From Epiperipatus broadwayi (Eukaryota > Onychophora > Udeonychophora > Euonychophora > Peripatidae), in contig JAQFVV010006215.1 in NCBI GenBank assembly GCA_028023455.1, positions 5,933,230 through 5,997,229 on the forward strand: a stretch of 64,000 nt of DNA. The letters run 5' to 3'. A model generated the notes under the pieces. It searched no databases. It saw only the letters and a program-made list of their open reading frames with translations, and was not told where the DNA came from. Of the stretch, positions 1-12,660 are shown piece by piece; position 1 is the first letter of the stretch; each line of letters starts with the position of its first letter. Both the position numbers and the translations under genes were made by a program.

Positions 1-662
1 AGCCATGTGACATAGTTTTCCACAGCAAAAGAACAAATTCAACTTTTCTTAGTATTAGTTATTCCACTTGGATCAGGTACCCTTCTCTCAGGTTTGTCAA
101 CTTTGTGGATTTCATAAGGATCATTGTCTGCTACTTTCATGGCCACAAATTCCTTAGCTTGCTATAGCCCAAGTTCATGAGCTATACCATATTTGATAGC
201 TTTTTTTATAATTGATATCCTTGTCTGCCAATAACTGCTGTCTCAGACTATCAGTGCTGATGCCACCAAAAAATTGTTTGAGGAGAGCTTCCTCCAGGTA
301 TGAGTCATAGATGGAGTTTTTGTGAGTTCATGAAGGGTAGTATCATATTCTTGTGCTTTCTCATTCTTGCCTTGTCGGTGATTTCTGAAGTGGAGTCTGG
401 AAATATGTCCAGACTCACACGGATTAAAATAGTCAGCCAAATGATCTTTGATCTGTTCAAATGTTAATTCTTCCAGGGTTTGGGTTCACAACACCTATTT
501 GCAATTTGAATGACCCCTTTCCCAGCAAAACCCAATAATGTTGCTGTTTTACTTTTATCATCCATTACTCTGTTAATATTTAAAAAGTTTCTCTATTTGT
601 TGGCTGTACAGGGGCCACTGATTTGCTTCTCTGATATCAAATTCAGATATTGACAGCTGCAT
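1..662 (-). pseudogene. Ty3/Gypsy-like gag remnant
   Basis: Read on the minus strand from a Met at about 660, the translation resembles the capsid region of Ty3/Gypsy gag proteins. An early segment (FDIREANQWPLYSQQIEKLF) is followed by EELTFEQIKDHLADYFNP, a block around LHFRNHRQGKNEKAQEY, then SLRQQLLADKDIN. This follows the family order of an aromatic N-terminal motif, a 'LTFEEL..L..HF.P' block, an 'F..R.Q...E....Y...L..L' block and a 'LR..LL...' block. The longest open piece is 65 codons (440-243). At least two frameshifts and a stop near 575 show it is dead. It runs off the window edge, so pol, if present, lies outside. No LTR is visible beside it. Assignment to Gypsy rather than another LTR class is from motif memory. 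Confidence 0.6.
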
Positions 663-1050
663 TATGATGACAGTCAATTTTGCAAAAATATCTTTTTTTT
701 CAAATTAGTAATTTATTCATTCACAAAATCAATTAATTAGATACCGACGTGTTTGGCTATCAATACACTAATTGTTCTTAAATGACAATTTCATAATTTG
801 CTGAGGAGTCAGACTGATGAGGTTGGTAATCAAGACTGTGACTGTAACAGTTGCTGTGTCTAGTGGCACTCTATTGCCTACTGGATTGCAAATATAAATA
901 ACACAAATAATTACTAATTAATGTGGTGACTCGGCAAATAATTTAAAATAACAAGTGTTTATTTTACAGAGTTATATGAAGATAATCAATCTAATTTAAT
1001 ATATATATATAAAACCAAAACTGTCTAACACTATACTAGCAAAAATAAAA

Positions 1051-2729
1051 ATGCAAAACCATAAAACAATACAATACTAGATTTAATTTAAAATTTTTAC
1101 CAAAATCCTTACACAACCATGGTTTCATCTACTACAAATAGACCTTCTCAAGTGAAAATCAATCTAAAGGAAAACATATATATATATACAAACAAACCTT
1201 CCCATAATTCACTACAAATTCCACCTTCCCTTAATATCAAAAGAAGTCTTCATGAGATTGATAGCCTCAGAATCAAGGAGTTTTATCATCAAAGTCTCCT
1301 TTATTCTTCTTTTTAACTCATTCTTTTCATAAAAAATAACCGAAGCATTGTTAAACAATATTCTATGACCTGTATTCAATTCATGAATATATAAAGCTGA
1401 GTTAAGATACCTATGTTTAACCCTACTTATATGAACCTTAACCCTTTCATTAAGGCTAAATTTACTCTGACCTACATAAAATTTACCACAACTACATGGA
1501 ATTTTATAAACAATACCAGGAATAGACCTACTATCAATAGACTGCTTTAAACCATTAAGTAATGAATTCAAATCAGAACCTTTCCTCCATGCAACCTTCA
1601 TTCCACCTAAAAAATGACTATTCCTATAAACCAAATTATAAATTGATGCTTTAAATGGTAAAGACATATAATCATCATCCTTACCAACAAAATTCTTATC
1701 ATCCAAATCACGACTATAAACATTATTATTAAATACCACTTTTTTAATAAAATCATGATTATAACCCAATTCTACATATTCAGCAGCAAATTGACTTCTT
1801 TGAATATCAGCATCATTATTAAAATTATTAAGCCTTCTATTCCGACAACAAAAATTCAACAAAGACTTTTTTTTATGTATAAAAGGCTGATAACTATCAG
1901 GCCTAATCATATTTCTCAAATTTTTAGGTTTTATAAAATGACTACAAAACAAAACATCATTAACCTTCTCAACATTTAAATCTAAAAACTTTAATTTTAC
2001 AAAATCAAAACCACCCCCTCAATTGTAAACTTAATACTAGAATCAAAACCATTCAATGCACATAAAAACTCTTCTAATTTCTCTTTCTGAATAACAAACA
2101 AACAATCATCAACATACCTAACAAATAATTTAATAGAACATGAAAACATATTAATAATACTACACTCCAAATAATCAATATAGACAGCACACATCAATGG
2201 AGAAATGACATAACCAATAATCCAACCTTCTCTAATCTTATAAAACACATCATTAGACATAAAATACATTGAATCCTCTAACAGCAAAAGCAAATCATGA
2301 AAAACCTTAATCTTATCTGCAGAAAAACATTCTAATTTTTTTAAAATTGAAAGAAAAACATCAATACTTTTTAATCTATTAACCGATTGATACATATTTT
2401 CAATGTCTAAACTACCAAAAACACAATCATCATCCAAAACAAAACCATTTATTTTCTTAAAAGCCTCAAAAGAAGAAGAAACACAAAATTGACCCAATTT
2501 TATATAATCCTTAAAATATCTTATAATAAATTTTGATATTTTATCAACAATTCCTCCTGTAAAATCAAAAATACATCTCAAAGGAAAATTATCTTTATGA
2601 GACTTCAAATTAAAGAAAACCTTTGGAGCCACAAAATCACTAGGGTAACAATTTAAATAAGTAGCTCTATCAAAAATCTTTTTATTTTCTATAACTTTCA
2701 TAATCTTAATTAATTTAGATTTTATTTGA
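1051..2729 (-). mobile_element. 5'-truncated Penelope-like element (left copy)
   Basis: This segment is a near-identical reverse complement of the right-hand element. Its 3' end (low coordinates) matches through the shared sequence ending at 1079 and on to about 1051. Its 5' end is cut at about 2729, inside the RT frame, corresponding to about 3000 of the right copy. It therefore lacks the first ~80 codons of the frame. The two copies lie 5'-to-5' with only about 30 bp between them. Differences are few: a missing G in a G run (positions 2013-2017), Ser for Asn and Phe for Leu changes, and a shorter TA run near 1180. 5' truncation and inverted or tandem pairing are typical of Penelope-like elements. 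Confidence 0.85.
1212..2701 (-). pseudogene. Penelope-like RT/GIY-YIG ORF, frameshifted
   Basis: The frame is split in two: 2701-1997 carries the RT finger and palm with the catalytic YVDD (in FVRYVDDCLF), and 1952-1212 carries the rest of the thumb plus the GIY-YIG endonuclease domain (IVYKIPCSC...FYVGQSK). The break is a one-base loss in a G run: five Gs on the coding strand near 2013-2017 where the right copy has six. After it the frame ends a few codons later. The 5' end is missing, so the Met at 2701 is internal and not a real start. Everything else is almost identical to the right copy, which makes this a very recent pseudogene. Confidence 0.85.
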
Positions 2730-2760
2730 AAGTAATAGTAATATTTCTGATGAAAATAAA

Positions 2761-4509
2761 ATGTCTTTACAGGTTATTTTGAATAGTCAATTACTTAAAA
2801 GAGAAAAATTTGTTTTTGCCCCTAAGGTAATTAGTTTTGTTAAAAAAAGATTGAAAGCCAATGATGTAGTATTGTTAAAAGAAGATAAAGGTGGTCGGTT
2901 TGTATTGTTAAATAATATTGATTTTAAAAGTAAAGTTTCTTTAGAATTAAATAATGGAAAATATGCTATTTTAGATTCTGATCCTGGTAAAAAAATAAAA
3001 TCTAAATTAATTAAGATTATGAAAGTTATAGAAAATAAAAAGATTTTTGATAGAGCTACTTATTTAAATTGTTACCCTAGTGATTTTGTGGCTCCAAAGG
3101 TTTTCTTTAATTTGAAGTCTCATAAAGATAATTTTCCTTTGAGATGTATTTTTGATTTTACAGGAGGAATTGTTGATAAAATATCAAAATTTATTATAAG
3201 ATATTTTAAGGATTATATAAAATTGGGTCAATTTTGTGTTTCTTCTTCTTTTGAGGCTTTTAAGAAAATAAATGGTTTTGTTTTGGATGATGATTGTGTT
3301 TTTGGTAGTTTAGACATTGAAAATATGTATCAATCGGTTAATAGATTAAAAAGTATTGATGTTTTTCTTTCAATTTTAAAAAAATTAGAATGTTTTTCTG
3401 CAGATAAGATTAAGGTTTTTCATGATTTGCTTTTGCTGTTAGAGGATTCAATGTATTTTATGTCTAATGATGTGTTTTATAAGATTAGAGAAGGTTGGAT
3501 TATTGGTTATGTCATTTCTCCATTGATGTGTGCTGTCTATATTGATTATTTGGAGTGTAGTATTATTAATATGTTTTCATGTTCTATTAAATTATTTGTT
3601 AGGTATGTTGATGATTGTTTGTTTGTTATTCAGAAAGAGAAATTAGAAGAGTTTTTATGTGCATTGAATGGTTTTGATTCTAGTATTAAGTTTACAATTG
3701 AGGGGGGTGGTTTTGATTTTGTAAAATTAAAGTTTTTAGATTTAAATGTTGAGAAGGTTAATGATGTTTTGTTTTGTAGTCATTTTATAAAACCTAAAAA
3801 TTTGAGAAATATGATTAGGCCTGATAATTATCAGCCTTTTATACATAAAAAAAAGTCTTTGTTGAATTTTTGTTGTCGGAATAGAAGGCTTAATAATTTT
3901 AATAATGATGCTGATATTCAAAGAAGTCAATTTGCTGCTGAATATGTAGAATTGGGTTATAATCATGATTTTATTAAAAAAGTGGTATTTAATAATAATG
4001 TTTATAGTCGTGATTTGGATGATAAGAATTTTGTTGGTAAGGATGATGATTATATGTCTTTACCATTTAAAGCATCAATTTATAATTTGGTTTATAGGAA
4101 TAGTCATTTGTTAGGTGGAATGAAGGTTGCATGGAGGAAAGGTTCTGATTTGAATTCATTACTTAATGGTTTAAAGCAGTCTATTGATAGTAGGTCTATT
4201 CCTGGTATTGTTTATAAAATTCCATGTAGTTGTGGTAAATTTTATGTAGGTCAGAGTAAATTTAGCCTTAATGAAAGGGTTAAGGTTCATATAAGTAGGG
4301 TTAAACATAGGTATCTTAACTCAGCTTTATATATTCATGAATTGAATACAGGTCATAGAATATTGTTTAACAATGCTTCGGTTATTTTTTATGAAAAGAA
4401 TGAGTTAAAAAGAAGAATAAAGGAGACTTTGATGATAAAACTCCTTGATTCTGAGGCTATCAATCTCATGAAGACTTCTTTTGATATTAAGGGAAGGTGG
4501 AATTTGTAG
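2761..4509 (+). CDS. Penelope-like reverse transcriptase with GIY-YIG endonuclease
   Basis: An uninterrupted 582-codon frame. Residues ~40-50 hold the EDKGGRFVLLN block seen upstream of RT in this family. About 110-150 is the RT block KVFFNLKSHKDNFPLRCIF, a variant of the usual 'PKIHK...PLRPI'. About 175-190 is GSLDIENMY, the motif A aspartate. About 265-290 is the 'SPLMCAVYIDYLE' region, and FVRYVDDCLF carries the YVDD catalytic pair. The C-terminal part has VYKIPCSCGKFYVGQSK followed by an Arg and His helix, which is the GIY-YIG nuclease that nicks target DNA for primed reverse transcription. At 582 residues it is shorter than typical full-length proteins (roughly 700-900), so the N-terminus is probably truncated and the Met at 2761 is only the first available start. 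It may retain activity, but the missing N-terminal region makes autonomy doubtful. Confidence 0.88.
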   Translation: MSLQVILNSQLLKREKFVFAPKVISFVKKRLKANDVVLLKEDKGGRFVLLNNIDFKSKVSLELNNGKYAILDSDPGKKIKSKLIKIMKVIENKKIFDRATYLNCYPSDFVAPKVFFNLKSHKDNFPLRCIFDFTGGIVDKISKFIIRYFKDYIKLGQFCVSSSFEAFKKINGFVLDDDCVFGSLDIENMYQSVNRLKSIDVFLSILKKLECFSADKIKVFHDLLLLLEDSMYFMSNDVFYKIREGWIIGYVISPLMCAVYIDYLECSIINMFSCSIKLFVRYVDDCLFVIQKEKLEEFLCALNGFDSSIKFTIEGGGFDFVKLKFLDLNVEKVNDVLFCSHFIKPKNLRNMIRPDNYQPFIHKKKSLLNFCCRNRRLNNFNNDADIQRSQFAAEYVELGYNHDFIKKVVFNNNVYSRDLDDKNFVGKDDDYMSLPFKASIYNLVYRNSHLLGGMKVAWRKGSDLNSLLNGLKQSIDSRSIPGIVYKIPCSCGKFYVGQSKFSLNERVKVHISRVKHRYLNSALYIHELNTGHRILFNNASVIFYEKNELKRRIKETLMIKLLDSEAINLMKTSFDIKGRWNL

Positions 4510-4648
4510 TGAATTATGGGAAGGTTTGCTTGTATATATATATATATATATGTTTTCCTTTAGATTGATTTTCACTTGAGAAGGTCTATTTGTAGTAGAT
4601 GAAACCATGGTTGTGTAAGGATTTTGGTAAAAATTTTAAATTAAATCT

Positions 4649-4937
4649 GACGTTCAGTAAATTCTAGTAAATTTCATCGGCGTCATTTATTCATAAGTTA
4701 TATATAGTAATTCAAAGTGACTGTTCTATAGTCACACCTTCTGTACCAGTACTTCAGATTTGCTCATATATATATATATTTGAGTCGTAGTAATAAGAGG
4801 ATTCCTCTATATTCCTTTTATTGCTGCATAAATTCTATATCTTGTATGGGTCAGAGGTTATTCATTTATTATTTAACACTCGCAAAAAGCGTTTGCAAAA
4901 TTTGGTTTGGAAAAAAAGCCGATATGAATGTAAATCT
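4649..4937. mobile_element. 282-bp insertion in PLE 3' end, 7-bp flanking repeat
   Basis: In the left PLE copy, TAAATCT is followed directly by AGTATTGTATTG. In the right copy the same two strings are separated by 4649-4930, and TAAATCT occurs on both sides (4642-4648 and 4931-4937). This is what an insertion with a 7-bp target-site duplication would leave. A deletion between the two TAAATCT repeats in the left copy would look the same. The interrupting sequence has no clear terminal inverted repeat. It contains a small hairpin, GTGACT/AGTCAC, near 4719-4735. The small open frames that start inside it (4780, 4821) have no recognisable motif. Confidence 0.5.
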
Positions 4938-4967
4938 AGTATTGTATTGTTTTATGGTTTTGCATAT

Positions 4968-7900
4968 TTATATATATATGACAATTATATACACACACTA
5001 TATGAATACAATAAGGGCCCGAAGGCATACCAAAACAATAATAAGATCAATACGACCTGTTATACTGTTCCTAAGTTTACTTTTACATGTCCGCAGGTAA
5101 ACTTCTCTGCAGGGAAAGTGAAGGAGAAAGCTGACTGGAGCACATGAGGAAATGGCACATCTTCCTTTCAGAAACTTTACTTAACAAGTGTCTACTTTCA
5201 GTTCTGTTCTAGGTCTTTTTCCACTCTCATTGTTTTTAGGGTCAACTCCCTTGATTGGCTATCTGCTGCCCATGTGGTGGTCAACTCTAGAGTTACCATA
5301 TTAGATCCCTGATCAGATAATGCCATTATCTTAGAATTGTCTATTTTAAGCAATGTTTCTATTATCATTAAATCTGATCAGGAACTGAATGGCTTTGTTT
5401 ACTTTATCTTAATCCTTTGTTCGAATTCATCTAACTTTCTTGATAAGCTAGTTTAAAGTTTTTCCATTAATTCAACTATTTAATTAGACTAATTGATTTT
5501 ATAAAATACTGTGAATGCCATTGGCATCAACGAACATACATTTAGTTTTATGATTATAATATCATTTAATTAATAATTCTTATTTTGTGTATATATAAAT
5601 ATACACACACATTTAGCAATACGTTTAGTTTTACAGTTATAATATCATTTAACTAATAATACTTATTTTGTGTATACATAAATATAAACACACATTTAGC
5701 AGTAGTGATAACACAACTAGACCATTCCAATTAAGCTTCTGATTTTTATTTTAGATAATTGGCTCATTGCCAAATAGATAATCGCTATTTGTCAGTAAGT
5801 AGATAGAGAGTTACATAAGAATGGAGAGCATAATACTCTAACTCTTTGGTTATTGGCACATCTAGTGACATTGTCTTGCTGACTCTTTAGTAGAGATTGT
5901 TGTAGAGGCTAAATGACATATAGTGAGTTATTTAAAGTTTGGTTTAACTTAATTTCATTGCTAGCCAATGTTGTTGTAACACAATGAATCTACTATCCCC
6001 TTCCATTGTTTTTTTTTTTAATTACTTTTATTGTCTATAAAAAGTAGCAAACATATCAGGATGTCATAAAGAAAGAATAGTGAGCTATCAAAACAGAAAT
6101 GGAGATTCTGGAGTTTCTAATTAGATGATCAAAAGTTTTTTCTTTTATGAAATGCTTGCATAGTGTCAGAGAAGAGATTAAGAATTTATGCTAGTAGATG
6201 TTTGTGATATGATGGAGTAGATGAAGAATATACTGATTAAAATCAAAAAAGAAACTTGAAAATATCACTTCTTAATTAAAAGATGCAATAGTTTGACATT
6301 CATTTTAAATCTTATTTATTAACTATCTGAATAAAGAATATGAGGTGGATTCACATAGTTTATAATATAATTCCAAAATGCTAGATTAATTGTGTTATGA
6401 GAATAGCAAACAATTGTAGATCATCACCAATGATGATTGAGTGTTGTTGCATGCACGTATATTCTGTTGCCTAGTTATTTTAGTTACCTCCAGAGACAAC
6501 TTTACATCTCAAACTTTTATTATAAATTACTTATACATAACATACCAAAATTTCAAAACAACTTGATTTTCTTTATTTTTAGCACTTCTCTTTTTTTTAA
6601 AAAAAATTCCGACTCTCACGTTAACTGCTACATACTAGTTTTATTCTTTATATATTTTCTTGTTGTTAGATTCTGATAGAACATCTAATACAACTAAAAT
6701 CGTAATGGAAGTAAAAAATAATAAAATATTATATATTTTTTTCTTTCTCATCATATTCTTTTATAGTTACATTATCAGCTTTAACATGTACCTTAATATA
6801 AATATTAATGAACTTGTTAAGGTGTTTATAAAATTAAAAAAAAAACGACAATAATAAATTGTCCGTTGCCAGGAAATTCTCTGGAGTCAACAAAGCTTTT
6901 TTCTAGGAGATTACTTAACATATACACAAAATAAATTTTAAAAAAAATTACCTTTTTGTAAAATATACTAACGCCGTTAGTAGTAGTTACATATGGACTA
7001 AATACAATCTCACACTCTTTCTTGCCTGCAGTACGGTATTACTATTTTTTTAATTTTAAAATGCAGAACTTAAAAGTACTTGAATTAATTAAACAATAAG
7101 CTTATCAAACTTGAGTGATATATTACTTAATAAAAACCATCTTTATTAACTTCCTGCTTATAAAATTTAACGATAAAGAATTCAAATAATTAATTCAGAA
7201 TATTCACTGTTATTAGCCCCTATTCTCAGTGCTTTTAATATCTTTTTTTATATATATTCAATATATGTAAAAGTAAAAAAGTGAATTTTTATTTATATTG
7301 TTTAATAGTAAAAGAAGTAATACGTCAGAATCATAATTTTATTATATTGTTTTTCAATGATTTATTGCAAAATTGTGACCGGAAAAAGAACTAGAAATAA
7401 CGAACACATTTAGAAATAAATATTATTGTTTATTGAAAAAGAATTTAATTTTTTTTAAAAAAAATTTGTAATCGTTCTAATTTATTGTTGTTGTTTTTTT
7501 GTACATATTAATTTATAATATATGAATTTTTTGATGATAAGAAAATATTTTGAATTCTCATATATATATAGTATTTACACCGTATTTACTATCAAACAAT
7601 TTTACATTCTGCTAGAATAGTGAAATGCCATATAATATAAACGTAATTACTATTTTACATACACATAAGTCAAGAGTTCTAATTCAATTATATGTTTCAC
7701 TTTTGGATCAAGAATTATATACAACATCATTATATATACAAAGATCTATATATTTAAATAATTTACAGTAGTTCATTTATATATTTTACTTTTCATGATC
7801 TTATAAATAATAAATCATTGATGTAGATTGAGAAGACCTCCAACCATATCTGTTTATTGTAACAATGGCACTACCTGAAGATATAAATGGGAAATTACTA

Positions 7901-7990
7901 GATTTTAATCTCATTTAGTCTAAGAGCACCAAGCCATATGTACTTTATCTGACTGAGGTAGGCGAATTTTTAGCTTGGAATTTTACTTTC
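4968..7990. other. AT-rich intergenic DNA
   Basis: I see no gene here. The 5100-5350 part is less AT-rich and may be an old repeat fragment. From about 6400 onward it is mostly poly-A/T and TA runs. Short open frames at 6437 and 6660 are low-complexity chance frames. Confidence 0.5.
5541..5704. repeat. 83-bp tandem duplication
   Basis: Two copies, 5541-5623 and 5624-5704, both starting TTTAGTTTTA and containing ATAATATCATTTAA and TTATTTTGTGTATA. They differ at several positions, so this is an old local duplication. Confidence 0.8.
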
Positions 7991-8019
7991 AAATAATTAA
8001 AGATGTGTAACCAGTGGTT

Positions 8020-9570
<1,551 letters not shown>

Positions 9571-11763
9571 AATATTTTCATGGATAGATTAATTATTCAT
9601 AAAATGTAAATTTAAATATGTATAATTACGTAATACTTACTATATTTCGTCAGATGATTTCCTTTCCAGTTAATTTATTATTAAATTGAATTGAAAATTA
9701 CATGACTTTTCAAACAGAAAACTATGATTATCTCTTTATTATTATTATGACCAACAGTTTAGACTGATTATATCTAAGGACTGAATATACTATCTATTAA
9801 TGACTTGAAACATAAAATTATCTAAACTTATAAAACTATTTAGATCTTAAGTTAATATAATACACCACATTTTTTATGAAACAGCAAAAGTTTAATATAT
9901 ATAATATTCACACTATTAAAATAGAGATATATTGTAATTTTCTGCAAGTGAACCCCCCCCCCCCCATAAAATTATTAATAAAATTATATATATTGAATAA
10001 TATCCTATTCATTTCATGGATAGCCATGTGATCTTCAACATGGCAGTAAACTGAGGGGCAGTTGCTATGACGATAGCTAGTAAAAATAGTATTACAAAAA
10101 TCTTACAGAAATAATAAAAATATCTTAAAATAAAATATTAAAAATAATAATAATAAGTAATGTTGAAATTTTGAAATGGATTATTAAAAGTCATATTTTA
10201 AAATAAGTATAAATAATGTAATAGATTTTATTAGAAGTGTTTAAATTGAAGAGAAAACAAATAATAAATTATATAAATTAGGTTAAAACAATCTAGCTAG
10301 TTTACATAATGAATGACTAATAAAAATTATTAATATAGTCTAGCTTTGTCTTATCTAAAATTAAAAATGGAATTAAAAGAATGTATGTTTTAATTTGTAT
10401 TTCAATGAGTTGTCTACTGTAAAAACAATACCATTAAATATACTAGTATCAAAAGAAATAGATTTTATGATAATTATAACACTTTATAAATAAATTATTG
10501 TTTTGTTATTTGTTTAAGTAGTGTGTGTTTATATTTCCAAATCCCATTAAAATATATAAAGAATGTGCTTATCTATTTTATGAAATTATTGTCAGGTGGC
10601 ACCTAAATCAAGTAAACTATATCAAACAGATCGTTACAATATATATTAATAATTTGAAAAGAAATTCTCTATGCATTTTATATTTACATTATACATACGA
10701 AAATTATCATTGCCAACTGAAATAATACCATCTGATAATAGTATTTATTTAACCTACTTTCAAACCAAAATAAATGCATTTTTAGTTTATTTCTTACTTT
10801 ATATAAAAGAAAGAAATCAGATATTTTTGCTTTATATGTATAAAAACTACCTATAAATAATTAGGTGTAAAATAATTTTGATGGGAATTTTTCATGCATT
10901 TTATAAATTAATTTCAGCTAATGTAAGCAAACAAAATACCAATTAGAAACTGGAAATGCCAACTGAAATAATGCCATTTACTAATAGTATTTGTTTAATT
11001 TACTAAGATGACTCTGATTTTAATTTATTTCCTAGTTTACCTAAAAGCAGAAGATATATTTCAATTGGCTAGGATAACACTCACAAGAACTCCATTTGCT
11101 GATCATATGTACGTTATTTGTTTTATCAGTGCATCTGAATTCTCACTTCTTCACTCTCAGGTAAGGTAAGGGGCAAGTTTCTATCCATTTTTAATACATT
11201 GTGACTGCAGTATGATCATTTTATAATGTATTGTAAGTTGTTTTTTTTTTATCAATGCATTATTCATCTTTAGTTCAATCCTATTAGAACTATCCATCAG
11301 CCCAGAACTCAGACCAACCTTCCACATGGTTGATACATATGGAATATATACTTTTCAAGTAAGCCATATAATATTATTTTTAGAGATACTTAAATTTAAC
11401 TTCCATATTATTCATTAAATAAGACTAAAGTTTATATTTAATTTAATAATGATTAGTAAAAATTATATATTTCCATAAAGGGGTTTGTATTTATGTCATG
11501 AGTGCAGAAAATTTGAAACTTACCATAAACTATAGTAATTTGCTTTCTATATATATATGGAACAAATGTTAAAAATATATGTAAGAGATTGTGATCTGAG
11601 CCACCTTATAAATGCTGGTTCAGCACAAAATGTGCATCTTGGTGATCATTTTGAATTTTTCACGTCTTGGATCATGTGATTAGGCAGTGTATGACTGAAT
11701 AGAAGTTTAAAATGTATTTGTATATATAAATGTCAAATTAAACATAGCTCTCAATCTATATGC
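9571..11763. other. AT-rich intergenic DNA with a diverged direct repeat
   Basis: No gene is visible. A poly-C run lies at about 9953-9965. A diverged direct repeat is present: GCCAACTGAAATAATACCAT near 10711 and GCCAACTGAAATAATGCCAT near 10957, each followed by similar TTTAATTTA-type sequence. A segment at about 11270-11330 is weakly related, in inverted orientation, to 15695-15765 (shared CAGAAC/TTCAGACCAACC). Confidence 0.5.
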
Positions 11764-11927
11764 AAACAAAGGAAGTAAATCACCCTCCCCCAGGCTATGA
11801 CTTAAAAACACTCTAAATGTTGAACAAGGAATCAAGAATAAATGGATTTATTCTATTGTTGATTCTCTGTTTAACATTTAGTGGCTTTAAGTCATTGCCT
11901 GGGGAGTGTGATTTACCTCCTTTGTTT
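11764..11927. repeat. Fold-back repeat (about 80-bp arms)
   Basis: Left arm from AAACAAAGGAAGTAAATCAC and right arm ending GTGATTTACCTCCTTTGTTT are imperfect reverse complements over about 80 bp, with almost no loop (turn near 11844-11847). Arms match roughly four bases in five. The open frames on both strands here simply mirror each other. Confidence 0.85.
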
Positions 11928-12023
11928 ATATACATATATACAATGCAAAGGATAGCTACTATCAGCACTTTCTTTATATACATATATACAATGCAAAGGA
12001 TAGCTACTATCAGCACTTTCTTT
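11925..12023. repeat. 48-bp tandem duplication
   Basis: Two identical 48-bp units (11925-11972 and 11973-12020) containing ATACAATGCAAAGGATAGC. The array starts where the preceding fold-back ends and stops where the truncated LINE begins. Confidence 0.9.
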
Positions 12024-12028
12024 TACTA

Positions 12029-12660
12029 ACTGAACACGTCAGACAAACCAATAAGTCAAGGCCACTGGTTGTACAACTGAACTTTTCAGTGTTTGACTCG
12101 GTAATACCATTTGTACTGTTCCAGATGATGTGGGAGTATCAGGTACCCAATGTGTACATCATAATAATAGCAAACCTTTTACTAAATCGTTCCATATTTA
12201 CTTTTTTAGATGGAAGGTTGTCTACAAGTTTTAGACCTCATATCTCGATTCCACAGGGTTCTCCCCTAGCATCAATGTTTTATAACTTACATCAACCCCA
12301 TGCTCAAGGACATCGAGAATATCTTGCCAGGCATTTATGTTCTCACCATCAAAAAACAAATCAACCATGTCTCCTATCTGAACAATGTTACCATTTTTCT
12401 TCCCAGTGAAGCTCATCTTCCAACACTCTTCACAATTATTGACAAGCATGCCAAAATATTAAACTTCCAAATTAACAATAGTAAACCTTCCATCTGGAGA
12501 ATTAAAACAGGAACAACAATTTCATCCAGGTTCACAGTCAAGCCACAGCTTTTCTTAGGATTCCCCATGGCAAAAACAAAAACTATCATGACAAGAGAAA
12601 TTCAAAATTCAATCCTTCAAAAAACCAATAAAACAATCAACACTCTCTAGTATTTCGCTT
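12029..12660 (+). pseudogene. LINE RT fragment
   Basis: The translation begins with the motif A surroundings (PLVVQLNFSVFDSV, where related proteins have LDF..AFD). It continues with a thumb-like helix and SIPQGSPLASMFYN, the conserved 'IPQGSPLS.LLF' block (about 12245-12290). A frameshift occurs near 12290. HVSYLNNVTIFLPS (about 12368) sits where Y[AM]DDV.[IV]F is expected, with the DD pair changed to NN, so the catalytic site is lost. Stops and frameshifts split it into 12089-12409 and 12300-12650. Confidence 0.7.

Larger units (their letters stand above)
2731..4967 (+). mobile_element. Penelope-like element (right copy)
   Basis: This is the longer member of the inverted pair. Coding sequence fills 2761-4509. 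The 3' untranslated part contains a TA microsatellite (4534-4550) and is shared with the left copy to 4648. Shared sequence then resumes at 4938-4967 after a 282-bp interruption. The element probably lacks its true 5' end, because canonical Penelope-like proteins are longer and the frame opens in the middle of the usual N-terminal region. I saw no hammerhead fold in the element itself, although the string CTGATGA occurs at about 2749. Confidence 0.85.

Noticed and set aside
800-835. CTGATGAG string as a hammerhead core
   Set aside because: No GAAA follows a pairing stem II, and flanks do not form stem I.
2748-2765. CTGATGA at the 5' edge of the right PLE as its expected hammerhead
   Set aside because: The following AAAATAAAATG has no stem II and no GAAA.
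4780-5147. Two overlapping ~107-codon plus-strand frames
   Set aside because: No motif, AT-driven composition, and they cross the boundary of the 282-bp insertion, so they cannot be one conserved gene.
11813-12029. Two ~70-codon frames on opposite strands
   Set aside because: They mirror each other because of the fold-back and 48-bp tandem repeat.
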